Origin: Bifidobacterium breve
GTDB taxonomy: Bacteria; Actinomycetota; Thermoleophilia; Solirubrobacterales; Solirubrobacteraceae
Length of the DNA stretch: 64,000 bases
Reading direction: 5' to 3'
Assembly: GCA_945878865.1 (NCBI GenBank)
Contig: CAMCUD010000019.1
Location: 1-64,000, forward strand
In this document: in pieces, positions 17,354 through 25,508 of the stretch
Position numbering within the stretch: the first letter of the stretch is position 1
How the letters are laid out: every line of letters begins with the position of its first letter
Notes under the pieces: model-generated
What the model was told of the DNA's origin: nothing
Database searches by the model: none
What the model saw: only the letters and a program-made list of their open reading frames with translations
Translations under genes and position numbers: made by a program

Positions 17354-19666
17354 CTAGATGTAGTACCAGCCGTAGGGGAGGACGCAGATCAGCGATGAGC
17401 TGCCGTCTTGCCACGTCCACCGGCGCGGCGTTCCGCCGACGTTGCGGCAGTTCTGGATCCGGCGCTGCAGATCACGGCGCACCGCCGCGCGCTGGCGGCG
17501 CAGCCTCGCCGCGGCACGTCGGTCGCGAGCGCGGCTCTCTGCTCGACGAAGGCGCTGGCACTGCGCCTTGGAGATTGTCCGGATGCTGCCGCGGCGGGTG
17601 TACTCGTTGCCGTCGTCGTCGGAGGCGGTGAGGGTGAAGCGGTAGCGGCCGCCGCCGTACTTGCAGGTCCAGTCGAACGTGATGGACCCGTCGGTTTGTG
17701 GTCCCCATCGGAAGTTGCGGACCTGCTCGCGGCCGCCGCGGCGAAGTGACAGCCGGAGGTACGCGTAGGCGTTGGTCTTGACGATGAGCTTCGAGTATCC
17801 GGGGGTGCGACTGCTGCGGATCCGATACGACCGCGTTCTGACCTTCAGACCGTCGACGGGCGGGCCCTTGATGCGGAACCGGACGGGGTCGCTCTCTGTC
17901 GAACGGCCGTCCGGAAGGCGACGCACGACCGACCACTGGTAGCTGCCAGGCCATAGCGGGTCGTTGAACTGTGCGCGCGCGATGCCGTCTTTGATCTTGA
18001 ACTGCGCCTTCTGGTCGGCCGGCTCGTATCCCTTACGCGTGCTCGAGGGTTCGTCCGCGGTGTCGTCGTAGTAGTCGTCGGCGCTGTCGACGTCGGCCTG
18101 TTCGTCGGTCGTGGGCACCCACGTCCCGTCTGCGGCGACCAGTGCAAGGACCTTGCCTTCACGGTCGCTGAGGTGCAGCTCGTCGGTGTAGCGCTGAGAA
18201 GTGGGCCACGCGAAGACCGGACGCCGTCCCTCCAGCCAGCCCGATGCCGCGCCGAACGCCGGGAAGGGCGACACGAGGGGCAGCAGGGGCATACGGACCT
18301 GTGCTGTCGTGACCACCCTTCCGACGCTGTTGCGCACGGCAGCGCAGAGCGTCGCCTCGGGCGATTCGGGCATCTCGAACCGGTAGACCTTGGAGTAGGG
18401 CCCACCGGGGAGATCGTCGCTGGCCACGGACGCCTCACGATCGAGGCTGGGGCATGTCGTGCCGCTCACCACGTCCACGGCCAGAGCAGCAGCCTCCTCG
18501 GTGGTTCCCTGAACCGTGAACGCGCGGGCTTCCCTGCGCAGGTACGGCGAGGTGTCACCGGAGAACACGATCGTTGCGTTCATCGACCGGATGCCAACCG
18601 TTGTCTCGCTGCGCGCCGATGCGCTCGCCGACTCGGACTTAGCGACGTACGCGCATACTCGGTAGGTCCCTGCCGTGCTCGGGATGAACGCGGTCTTCAA
18701 CGAGAATGCCCCCTCGATGTAGCGGCCGTAGGCGGTCAACGCGTCTGCCCCTGGCGGTCGCCCGCCGAACGACGGGGCACAGCCGTCGGCCGTCGTGGCA
18801 TAGGCGTACAGGTAGCGCGGGACCTCGGTGGTCCCCGAGATCGTCACGTCGACGGCGCGCTGGTCAACCCGGTTTGCGCCAAAGTCCACTGCCAGTGTCG
18901 CGGTGCTCGCGCGCGCCACGAGGAGGGCTTCTGAGATGCCGTCGGGGGAGCCATCCTCGCTGTCAGCGATGTAGACGCAGACTCGGTAGGCGCCCGCGTC
19001 CGGTGGGAAGAACGCCGAAGCTTCGGAGAACGCGCCGGCATCGATATAGCGGCCGCTGGAGTACCACAGCTGCGGGGCGCCTAGCGGCCGGTCGGCGTAG
19101 CGCGCAGTGCATGTCCCGGAGGTGACGAAGCCGTAGAGATACCGCGACACCTCGGTGTTGCCGGTGATCGTCACCGGAATGCTGCGGTTCTCCGTCGGGT
19201 CAGCTCCGAACGTGATGGCAGCAGAGGCGGCGTTCCCGCGTGCCGTGAACGTGGCTTGCCCGGTCGCAGCTGGAGTAGATGTCTCGCTGGATGCTAGGTA
19301 GGCGCAGACGCGATACAGCCCGGTCTTCGACGGTGTGAACGCGGTGGCTTGCGAGTAGGTCCCGCTGGAGACGTAGCGGCCGCCGCCGTACCAGAGCTGC
19401 GGCTCGCCGGGGGCGCGGTCCGCGTACCGGCTGGCGCAGCTTCCTGCCCGCGTCACGTAGCCGAAGAGATACCGGGCGGACTCAGTCGTTCCTCCGACCG
19501 TCATCGACACGCTGCGGTCCTCGACGGGGTCAGCGGCCACTGAGATCGAGACGGTCGCCGCCCGAGCGGGCCCGGCGGCCATGAGCAGGGCGACGAGGGC
19601 CAGCAGGCAGGAAAGCGAGGCAAAGCCCGGAGCGGTCCGAGATCCCGAGGAGCGAGGAAGGGACAT
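17354..19666 (-). CDS. Secreted repeat protein with four Ig-like units and a basic coiled C-terminal region (770 aa)
   Basis: ATG 19666 gives a clear signal peptide (about residues 14-37, ending GPARA-A). Three close repeats of about 108 residues follow, marked by GTTESARYLFGYVT, YADRxxGxPQLWY, GRY and YRVCAYxAxSE, and then a fourth, diverged copy. Each close unit has Cys pairs that could form a disulfide. After about residue 440 comes an Fn3-like beta region with an acidic loop (SADDYYDDTADE). A second beta domain follows, then a basic helical segment of about 45 residues rich in Arg/Ala, and a Cys-containing end (LICVLPYGWYYI). No enzyme signature. Likely an exported structural or adhesive protein; role unknown. 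Confidence 0.8.
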   Translation of the reverse strand: MSLPRSSGSRTAPGFASLSCLLALVALLMAAGPARAATVSISVAADPVEDRSVSMTVGGTTESARYLFGYVTRAGSCASRYADRAPGEPQLWYGGGRYVSSGTYSQATAFTPSKTGLYRVCAYLASSETSTPAATGQATFTARGNAASAAITFGADPTENRSIPVTITGNTEVSRYLYGFVTSGTCTARYADRPLGAPQLWYSSGRYIDAGAFSEASAFFPPDAGAYRVCVYIADSEDGSPDGISEALLVARASTATLAVDFGANRVDQRAVDVTISGTTEVPRYLYAYATTADGCAPSFGGRPPGADALTAYGRYIEGAFSLKTAFIPSTAGTYRVCAYVAKSESASASARSETTVGIRSMNATIVFSGDTSPYLRREARAFTVQGTTEEAAALAVDVVSGTTCPSLDREASVASDDLPGGPYSKVYRFEMPESPEATLCAAVRNSVGRVVTTAQVRMPLLPLVSPFPAFGAASGWLEGRRPVFAWPTSQRYTDELHLSDREGKVLALVAADGTWVPTTDEQADVDSADDYYDDTADEPSSTRKGYEPADQKAQFKIKDGIARAQFNDPLWPGSYQWSVVRRLPDGRSTESDPVRFRIKGPPVDGLKVRTRSYRIRSSRTPGYSKLIVKTNAYAYLRLSLRRGGREQVRNFRWGPQTDGSITFDWTCKYGGGRYRFTLTASDDDGNEYTRRGSIRTISKAQCQRLRRAESRARDRRAAARLRRQRAAVRRDLQRRIQNCRNVGGTPRRWTWQDGSSSLICVLPYGWYYI

Positions 19667-19796
19667 GGTGTGAGCGAGGCCGCGATGCGGCGACACGGGG
19701 ATTGAACCAGAGTGCTTGAGCGCTTGCGTGCCGTGGCGCAGATCCCTGTCCCACGGCGGCTGCGCCCGCCCCCCGGGGTGTCGGAGTGTGGGCGCC

Positions 19797-21176
19797 ATGC
19801 CCGTCACGCGTCACATCCACACCACATCACGGGTGGCGATCGCCAACATCATCGTCACCGTCGCGCTGCTCGCCGCCAGCGCGCTGGCCAGCGCGACGAT
19901 CGCCCACCCGGTTCCCGCCGCGCTCCTGCTCGCGTTCGCGGCGATCAGCGAACTGATCTCGGTCCCGCTCTCGAAGGGGCGGCTCAGCGGATGCTTCGGC
20001 GCCGTGCTGGTCATCGCCTGGATGTCCGGTCCGCTCGCCGGCGCGATCGCCGCGATCCTCGTCACCCTCATCGACGCCGTGAAGCACCGGTCCGACCTCG
20101 CGCGCGCGGCGGTGAACACCACCGGCCTCGCGCTTGCCGCGACCGCGGCCGGCGCGATGAGCACGATCGCCGTCAAGAACGGGGTCGGCCTCGACGACGG
20201 CTGGTTCGCCGTCGTGTGCTTCGGCTCGTACCTCGTCGCGATCTGCCTGGAGTTCTGGTGGGTCTACAGCTTCGACCTCGGCGACGGTGTCGACCGCCTC
20301 ACGAAGATGACCCGGGAGGTCCTCCTGCCGCTGATGCCGCAGTTCGCGTGCATGGCATGCGTGACCGCGGCCGTCCCGCTGCTCTACGCACAGCTCGGCG
20401 CGCTCGCGCTGCTGCTGGTGTTCATCGTCCTGCTGAGCTTCCAGAGCCTCGTGCGCGAACTGCTCATCTCCCGTCGGCGCGCAGAGCGCCTGGACGAGAG
20501 CGTCCGCGAGATCGCCGAGCGCGAAGCGGCGTTCGAGAAGCTGAGCTTCGGCGCGCTGCGCGCCCTGGTGCAGTCGATCAACCTCCGCGACCGCATGACC
20601 GCCCGGCACTCCGGTGCCGTGGCGAAGTACGCCCGCGAGATCGCCCGCGAACTGGGGTGCAGCGAGCAGGACCTCGAGCTCGTGCACATGGCGGGCCTGC
20701 TGCACGACGTCGGCAAGCTGATCTTCGACGACGCGATCCTGACCGGCACCCAGCGGCTGACCGACGAGCAGTTCGAGATCGTCAAGCGCCACCCCGGTGT
20801 CGGCGCCGAGCTCGTGCGGGGCATGCCCGGCTACGAGCAGGTCAGCGACATCATCCGCCACCACCACGAGCGCATCGACGGGCGCGGGTACCCCGACGGT
20901 CTCGCGGGCGATGACATCCCGCTGCTGAGCCGGTGCATCAGCGTCGCGGACACCTACGACGTCATGACCGCGCGGGACTCCTACCGCAAGCCCGTCCCGC
21001 GGGCGGAGGCGATCGCCGAACTGCGCCGCGTCTCCGGCGCCCAGCTCGACGGCACCGTGGTGGAGGCCTTCGTCGACGTTCTCGCACGGACGGACCTGTC
21101 CTTCGACCATGCGAGCTCCACCGACTTCGCGCGCCAGCTGGAGATGCAGCCCAGCCGCACGCGGGCCGCGGCGTGA
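19797..21176 (+). CDS. Membrane HD-GYP domain protein (459 aa)
   Basis: ATG 19797 is preferred to 19716 because upstream codons overlap the divergent promoter region and lack a ribosome site. Residues 12-220 form about six to seven membrane helices (a MASE-like sensor). A short coiled linker (225-248) leads to an HD-GYP domain: HD at 303-304, HHHE at 355-358 and DGRGYP at 361-366, all intact. HD-GYP proteins hydrolyse cyclic di-GMP or related cyclic dinucleotides to GMP or pGpG. The signal sensed by the membrane part is unknown. A terminator-like hairpin follows, so it is probably monocistronic. Confidence 0.93.
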   Translation: MPVTRHIHTTSRVAIANIIVTVALLAASALASATIAHPVPAALLLAFAAISELISVPLSKGRLSGCFGAVLVIAWMSGPLAGAIAAILVTLIDAVKHRSDLARAAVNTTGLALAATAAGAMSTIAVKNGVGLDDGWFAVVCFGSYLVAICLEFWWVYSFDLGDGVDRLTKMTREVLLPLMPQFACMACVTAAVPLLYAQLGALALLLVFIVLLSFQSLVRELLISRRRAERLDESVREIAEREAAFEKLSFGALRALVQSINLRDRMTARHSGAVAKYAREIARELGCSEQDLELVHMAGLLHDVGKLIFDDAILTGTQRLTDEQFEIVKRHPGVGAELVRGMPGYEQVSDIIRHHHERIDGRGYPDGLAGDDIPLLSRCISVADTYDVMTARDSYRKPVPRAEAIAELRRVSGAQLDGTVVEAFVDVLARTDLSFDHASSTDFARQLEMQPSRTRAAA

Positions 21177-21188
21177 CCCGTCTCGCAG

Positions 21189-21215
21189 AACCGGCCCGCA
21201 CAGGGCGGGCCGGTT
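21189..21215 (+). terminator. Hairpin downstream of the HD-GYP gene
   Basis: AACCGGCCCGC (21189-21199) pairs perfectly with GCGGGCCGGTT (21205-21215) over a five-base loop: an 11-bp stem starting 13 bases after the stop codon. No T-run follows. Confidence 0.7.
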
Positions 21216-21357
21216 CCGGTGAAACGTGGCGGCATAGCAGTGGTGTGACTAGCGACGGAAAGCCATCGCGAGCCCCCTCTCTGCTCGGGGATATGCCGAC
21301 GGCCACGTGGACGGGCCGAGCACCGGATTCTGGCGTGCCGCGCGGACGGGTCAAGCG

Positions 21358-22527
21358 ATGACCCGCGGCCCGCTGCGACTCGCCGTATTCCGCAGGCTGC
21401 TCGGCGTCTACACCGCCGACCAGATCATCGACTGGATCGCGTCGATCGCGCTCATGATCCTCGTCTACGACCGGACCAGCAGCGCGCTGGCTACCGCGGC
21501 GCTCCTGCTGTGCAAGACGTTCGCTCCAGCGCTGCTCGTCCCGCTCCTCGCAGCGCGAACCGACCGGGCCAGCGTCCGCACCGTCGTCGCGGCCAGCAGC
21601 GCGCTCGCCGCCGTCGCCCTGGCCATCCTGGCGGCAGGGCCGCCTCACGCGCTGTGGCCCGCGACGCTCCTGCTCGGTACCGCGGCGCTGCTGGGCCGCT
21701 CGACGATCCGCGCCACGGTCCCGCTCACCCTCGCGCCGGACGACCTCAAGCTCGGCAACGGCGCCCTCAACGTCGCCAGCGCCGCGCTCACCGCCACAGG
21801 GCCGCTCGCCGGCGCCGCGGCCGTCGTGACGCTCGGGGCGGAGAGCACCCTGCTGCTCGCCTGCGCGATCGCAGCCGCCGCGGCGGTCATCACGGCCGCG
21901 ACGTTCCCCGACATCCGCGCCGACCACGACCCCGACCAGCCGGGGGAGACCATCACCGAGCCCACCCGGGGGATGTGGGTGCTGCTCGCAGGCGCGGCCG
22001 CGCTGATCCTTCTGTTCAGCATGGACGAGCCCGCGCTCGTCGCCTACACCCGCGAGAGCCTGGACGCGGGTGACGTCGCGTACGGGATCCTCGTCTCCGC
22101 ATGGGGTGTCGGCCTGCTCATCGGCAGCGCCGCGTACTTCCGCCTTCGCCACGTCCCGTCCGTCGCGCTCGTGACCCGATCGGCTGTCGTGATCGCCGCC
22201 GGCTACCTGACCGTCGGCCTCGCGCCGACCACGGCGATCGCCGCGGTGGCGTGCGTCGTGTGCGGCGCGGGCAACGGCACCATGCAGGTCGCGCTCATCA
22301 CCGCCGTCCAAGAAGCCGTGCCTGCCCAGCTGCAGGTCCGCGCCGCCGCATGGATCGAGGCGATTGGCGCTGCCGCGGCGGGTCTCGGGTACCTGGCCGG
22401 CGGAGCGCTCGCCGCCGGGATCTCACCGCGCGCCCCGTTCATCGTCGGCGGCCTCCTCGCCCTCGCCGTCACCACCACCATGCTCGTCGCCCTGGTCGCC
22501 GGAGCGCGGCCGCGCACCGCCCGCTGA
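21358..22527 (+). CDS. Major facilitator superfamily transporter (389 aa)
   Basis: ATG 21358 begins with the usual MFS start (PLRLAVFRRLLGVYTADQI); an earlier in-frame ATG at 21307 adds only 17 polar residues. About ten to twelve hydrophobic helices are visible, with a central polar break near residue 190-200 (DIRADHDPDQPGETITEP). A cytoplasmic basic loop (ARTDRASVRT) corresponds to the loop between helices 2 and 3 found in MFS exporters. The MFS_1/enterobactin-exporter-like group without known substrate fits best. It stands alone between two hairpins. Confidence 0.85.
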   Translation: MTRGPLRLAVFRRLLGVYTADQIIDWIASIALMILVYDRTSSALATAALLLCKTFAPALLVPLLAARTDRASVRTVVAASSALAAVALAILAAGPPHALWPATLLLGTAALLGRSTIRATVPLTLAPDDLKLGNGALNVASAALTATGPLAGAAAVVTLGAESTLLLACAIAAAAAVITAATFPDIRADHDPDQPGETITEPTRGMWVLLAGAAALILLFSMDEPALVAYTRESLDAGDVAYGILVSAWGVGLLIGSAAYFRLRHVPSVALVTRSAVVIAAGYLTVGLAPTTAIAAVACVVCGAGNGTMQVALITAVQEAVPAQLQVRAAAWIEAIGAAAAGLGYLAGGALAAGISPRAPFIVGGLLALAVTTTMLVALVAGARPRTAR

Positions 22528-22568
22528 CCGGGCCGCGAAAGAAGAGGGGGGGTCCACAGGGCGGCCGT

Positions 22569-22585
22569 GACGACTACCAGTCGTC
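22569..22585 (+). promoter_or_regulatory. Perfect 7-bp hairpin before the excision-control operon
   Basis: GACGACT (22569-22575) and AGTCGTC (22579-22585) flank a three-base loop. AGGAG follows at once and could serve an ATG at 22602. It may be a terminator of the MFS gene or a leader element of the next operon. Confidence 0.35.
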
Positions 22586-22721
22586 AGGAGCCAGACCCGA
22601 GATGAGATCAGCCCCCAACACAACTCCCGAAGCCGCATCCCTGGCGGCCGGCGGCACGGTCTCCGCGTCTTGTGAGAGGGACGCGCTCCAGCCTGGTCCC
22701 GAGCCCGGAGGGCCTGACACC

Positions 22722-23009
22722 GTGACGGGCTCGCCTCCCATGAACACGCGCCCGCTCCCCGCCCGGCATGGCGGGGAGCGCAGCGCGCCCACCGGACGCG
22801 TCCTGCGCCGCGAACACCCCCGCATCGTCGCCTACGACACCGACCTCGACCTGTCACCGGCCGGACGGATCGGCGGCTGGTTCACCAACCTCATCGACGC
22901 GCAGATCCACGCCGAGCTCGGCCAACGCGACGTCGCGATCCTGCGCACCGACGACCGGCTCTGGCTCGCCGCGCTCGAACTCGCCGACCCCACCGAGGCC
23001 GCGAGATGA
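22722..23009 (+). CDS. Hypothetical protein (95 aa), first gene of a three-gene coupled operon
   Basis: Start chosen at GTG 22722 because GGAGGG (22707-22712) lies nine bases upstream; ATG 22740 (89 aa) and ATG 22602 (135 aa, AGGAG eleven bases upstream) are alternatives. The conserved-looking part is RIVAYDTDLDLSPAGRIGGW followed by a helix and an alpha/beta segment (DVAILRTDDRLWLAALELAD). No family known. Its stop overlaps the next ATG (ATGA). The operon ends in an excisionase-like gene beside the attachment site, so a role in element maintenance is possible. Confidence 0.5.
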   Translation: MTGSPPMNTRPLPARHGGERSAPTGRVLRREHPRIVAYDTDLDLSPAGRIGGWFTNLIDAQIHAELGQRDVAILRTDDRLWLAALELADPTEAAR

Positions 23010-23512
23010 CCTGCAGCGTGCGCACCCTGCTCGCCGAACCGCGGCCGCGCACCCCGCACGTCTGCCACGGCCACCACGACGAAGACGCCGTCGCCGAGTG
23101 GCACCGCGGACTTGCGATCCTCGTCAGACGCCTTGACGGCGCCGAACGTGCCCTGCAGCGCACGCTCGAGCGCCCCCGTGACGGGCTGCTGCATCCCGAG
23201 GAATGCATGCGCCACCTGCGCCGCGCCACGTCGCAGATCACGCAGCTCACCACGTGCGCCTGTGCGATCGACGAGCCCGGCACACTGCTCGCCGCCGGAG
23301 CATCGCTCGCGCGCGTACGCGCGGGAGCGGTCATGTGCAGCGGCAAGGCCATGGGCGCCGAGTCCCGGCAGGCGCTCATGATCGAGGCGTCCGTGATCAC
23401 GTCCGACGCCCTCACGGCACTCTGGACCGTCCTGGACGAGCCCGATCTGTCACGCGCCGTTCCGGCCCGAGATGAGCGCCCCCCGGCGCGCGCGACGCTG
23501 TGCCGAGCATGA
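23006..23512 (+). CDS. Hypothetical helical protein (168 aa), second gene of the coupled operon
   Basis: No recognised family. Largely helical and soluble, with a His/Cys-containing N-terminus (CHGHHDEDAVAEWHRGL) that could bind metal and further Cys in LTTCACAIDE. ATG 23006 overlaps the preceding stop, and its own stop overlaps the ATG of the excisionase-like gene (23509). Such tight coupling of three short genes suggests one functional unit. Confidence 0.5.
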   Translation: MTCSVRTLLAEPRPRTPHVCHGHHDEDAVAEWHRGLAILVRRLDGAERALQRTLERPRDGLLHPEECMRHLRRATSQITQLTTCACAIDEPGTLLAAGASLARVRAGAVMCSGKAMGAESRQALMIEASVITSDALTALWTVLDEPDLSRAVPARDERPPARATLCRA

Positions 23513-23727
23513 GTACCGATGTGAACATGCCGGACGACCTCGACTTCCCGCTCTTGGATGCAGAGCAGGTGAGCGAGCTGCTTGGCGGCGTCCCGCCCAA
23601 GACGATCCGCAACATGGGTCGTGAGGGCCGTCTGCCCTCAGTCGTGATCGGCCGCCGGCGGATGTACAGCCGCCGGCAGATCGAACGCGTTGTGGCCGAA
23701 GCCGCACGGCGCGGCCGCCCCATCTGA
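23509..23727 (+). CDS. Excisionase-like helix-turn-helix protein (72 aa)
   Basis: The fold is a MerR/Xis-type winged helix: LLDAEQVSELLGG (DNA-recognition helix-turn-helix), VPPKTIRNMGREGRLPS (turn and second helix), VIGRRRMYSRRQIERVV (wing and tail). Size and layout are those of excisionases that bend DNA at att sites and steer integrase. ATG 23509 overlaps the upstream stop; the in-frame GTG at 23500 is less likely. It lies 270 bases from the tRNA-Asn fragment with four direct heptamers between them. No integrase is visible on this side. It could also be a simple repressor of the same fold. Confidence 0.75.
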   Translation: MSTDVNMPDDLDFPLLDAEQVSELLGGVPPKTIRNMGREGRLPSVVIGRRRMYSRRQIERVVAEAARRGRPI

Positions 23728-23857
23728 GACAAGGCCTCGTCGCAGAAGCCGACGCTGCTCGCGAAGCGCCAGTCGGCGCGGGGCGCGGCGCGCCTGCCAC
23801 CGGGGCCTGCCACTGTCTCCTATGCCCGTCGTCGAGGCGACTCGTCGCGACGCGCGC

Positions 23858-23906
23858 TTGTGCTCTGGCTTGTGCTCCAGATGTCTCGTTGTGCTTCGCT
23901 TGTGCT
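23858..23906 (+). repeat. Four direct TTGTGCT heptamers, possible integrase/excisionase arm sites
   Basis: TTGTGCT occurs at 23858, 23870, 23889 and 23900, all in the same orientation, with start-to-start distances of 12, 19 and 11 bases. The first two extend to CTTGTGCTC. They lie in non-coding DNA between the excisionase-like gene and the tRNA-Asn fragment, where tyrosine-recombinase elements keep direct-repeat arm-binding sites. Confidence 0.55.
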
Positions 23907-23993
23907 GGATTCGGTGGCGCCGGTGGGCCGAAATCGTCCGCAAAATGCGGGCTCCGGGACTAGCTGGCCCCCACGGGCCGTTCGACCACTTAG

Positions 23994-24035
23994 CTGTTAA
24001 CCGAAGGGTTGTGGGTTCGAGTCCCACCCCCGGAG
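23994..24035 (+). pseudogene. 3' half of a tRNA-Asn(GTT) gene, probable att site
   Basis: From the anticodon loop CTGTTAA (23994-24000) to the discriminator G (24035) the sequence is a normal tRNA-Asn: anticodon-stem 3' strand CCGAA, variable GGGTT, T-stem GTGGG / CCCAC with loop TTCGAGT, acceptor strand CCCCGGA. The 5' half does not fold: the bases before the loop (CTTAG) cannot pair with CCGAA and no D-arm is present. TCCGGGA at 23953-23959 looks like a 5' acceptor but is too far away (83 nt in total) and has one mismatch. A 3' tRNA fragment beside an excisionase-like gene is the usual mark left by an element integrated in that tRNA. Confidence 0.75.
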
Positions 24036-24041
24036 TCCCAC

Positions 24042-24067
24042 GTGAAGCCCGCTCCGGCGGGCTTCAC
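24042..24067 (+). terminator. Hairpin following the tRNA-Asn 3' end
   Basis: GTGAAGCCCGC (24042-24052) pairs perfectly with GCGGGCTTCAC (24057-24067) around a TCCG loop; a T-rich TGCTTCTC follows. Six bases after the tRNA end, it is most simply the original tRNA-Asn terminator, which places the chromosome side to the right. It can also end the leftward pseudokinase gene whose stop is at 24088. Confidence 0.75.
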
Positions 24068-24087
24068 TGCTTCTCGCCCGTGCTCGG

Positions 24088-25206
24088 TCAGGCCACGACG
24101 TAGCCGACGCGCTCCAGGCCCTGGATCCGCCGCTGCAGGAACGCCTCTCGGCGGCGGACCAACTCCCGCCCTCGTGCGAAGGCCCCGGCATCGCCGTCGC
24201 GCGCCCCGGCGGCAAGCGTGCGGTAGGCGGCCTCGACGTCGCGCATCATCGCCGCGATGCCTCGCTTTGTCAGCAGGGCGCGTTCAGGCGAACGCGTGGC
24301 GGCGACGGAACGCGCCGCAAGGCCATAGGCGTCGCCGAGGGATGTCGCGGCGCGCGCCTGGCCCGTGGAGGTCCGCGCGCGGGCCAGACGGGTCCGCCGC
24401 GCGATCCGCCGCGTGTTGAGCTTGCGCATGGTCTCGCGCATCGAGGTCGCGAACGCGACCTGCTGACCCGTGGCGATCGCGGCGCTGTCGATCTGCGGCA
24501 GCGCGCGGATCGGATCAGGCGCGGCCGGGGTCGCCGTCCCGCCGGAGGCGACGGCCACGATGATCCCGACCACGAACGCCGCGAGGGCGCCGAGTCCGAC
24601 GAGGACGGCGCGGGGCTGACGCAGCGCCGCGGCGGCTGCGCCGCCGCCGGCCGATGGGCTGGGGGCTGAGGTCTGCGGTCGCGCGGCGTCACCGGCGACG
24701 GCCTCCTGGGCCCGCGCGAGGAGCTCGGACGGGGTCACGGGCCGCTGCATCGGGTCGTCGGCGAGGGCATCCCAGAGGAGCGCACTCAGCCGGGGACCGA
24801 GCGCTCGGGCCCCGTCGGCCGGGGGAAGCGTCGACAGCGTCCACGGCGGGGGAGACTGGCCGGTGACGGCGGTGCGCAGGAGCCCGGCGATCGCGTACAC
24901 GTCCGATCGCGCGGAGGGGCGCGAGCCGGGCGTGAGCTCGGGCGCGCGAAACGGCGCTGGGCCGGCGGCAGGGGTGACATCGGCGCCCAGGCCGAGCGCC
25001 GCGAGCACCGCGCCGTCGTCGCCACCTGCCCGCGGCGCGGACACACCGGCGACTCGTGCACTGTCCAGCGCGTCCGGCAGCGGCGTGAGAAGCTCGACGG
25101 CGTCCTCGGGCGACAGCCCGCCGCGCGCCTCGAGCGCAGCGCGCACGATGTCGGCGACCGTGGTCGCGGCGTCACGTGAGGTGTCGCGGTCCATCGCTCG
25201 CGCCAT
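24088..25206 (-). CDS. Membrane pseudokinase, short form (372 aa), cassette copy A
   Basis: Only a kinase C-lobe remnant remains: FRAPELTPGSRPSARSDVYA (86-105; the APE and SDVYA boxes) and a closing WDALADDPMQRPVTPSELL (145-163). There is no glycine loop, VAIK lysine, HRD or DFG, so it cannot phosphorylate. A membrane helix lies at about 200-221. The outer part (255-372) is a basic helical domain containing RRTRLARARTSTGQAR and VRRREAFLQRR, closely matching the tail of the larger pseudokinase at 29649-31967. It starts two bases after the stop of the small membrane protein gene, within a PKD protein / single-helix protein / pseudokinase cassette. ATG 25194 is an alternative start. Inferred role: scaffold or sensor across the membrane. 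Confidence 0.75.
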   Translation of the reverse strand: MARAMDRDTSRDAATTVADIVRAALEARGGLSPEDAVELLTPLPDALDSARVAGVSAPRAGGDDGAVLAALGLGADVTPAAGPAPFRAPELTPGSRPSARSDVYAIAGLLRTAVTGQSPPPWTLSTLPPADGARALGPRLSALLWDALADDPMQRPVTPSELLARAQEAVAGDAARPQTSAPSPSAGGGAAAAALRQPRAVLVGLGALAAFVVGIIVAVASGGTATPAAPDPIRALPQIDSAAIATGQQVAFATSMRETMRKLNTRRIARRTRLARARTSTGQARAATSLGDAYGLAARSVAATRSPERALLTKRGIAAMMRDVEAAYRTLAAGARDGDAGAFARGRELVRRREAFLQRRIQGLERVGYVVA

Positions 25207-25208
25207 GG

Positions 25209-25439
25209 TCAGGGAGCGAGTTCACCAGGGAGGGCGGGCGCGCGACGCAGATCGGGGATCGTCAACGCGTCGCGGTCGGCCGCGGGGCGCGGGGCGCTCA
25301 CCGCGGCGATCTTCGCGACCTGCTTGGGCTTCTCGCCGCTGAAGAGGTCGCCGAGCAGCAGCGGCAGCATGAACGCGCCGGCCAGGATCGCCACGATTGC
25401 CCAGGGGCGGGAGAGGATGTCGTCAACGCTGCTCGGCAT
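25209..25439 (-). CDS. Small single-helix membrane protein (76 aa), cassette copy A
   Basis: ATG 25439 gives one membrane helix (about residues 10-30, WAIVAILAGAFMLPLLLG) with a short cytoplasmic N-terminus and a basic, proline-containing outside tail (KQVAKIAAVS, TIPDLRRAPALPG). The same plan occurs in the gene at 31972-32400: an N-terminal helix followed by a Val/Ala/Arg-Pro tail. Stop and next start are separated by two bases, so it is co-translated with the pseudokinase. Function unknown; likely a subunit linking the secreted PKD protein and the pseudokinase. Confidence 0.6.
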   Translation of the reverse strand: MPSSVDDILSRPWAIVAILAGAFMLPLLLGDLFSGEKPKQVAKIAAVSAPRPAADRDALTIPDLRRAPALPGELAP

Positions 25440-25508
25440 GGAGGCGGCGGTCGCCAGACACCGCTCCGATCGTAGACCCCGCGGCGGCGGGGCCGAGCCG
25501 GTCACCGC

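Noticed and set aside
19827-21110. Minus-strand open frame of 427 codons opposite the HD-GYP gene
   Set aside because: Shadow frame of a GC-rich gene: Asp/Glu/Arg/His-rich, no domain, while the plus strand has a full HD-GYP protein.
23953-24035. A complete tRNA-Asn gene
   Set aside because: The 5' acceptor-like TCCGGGA gives 83 nt with a mismatch, no D-arm and an unpaired anticodon stem; only the 3' half is tRNA-like.
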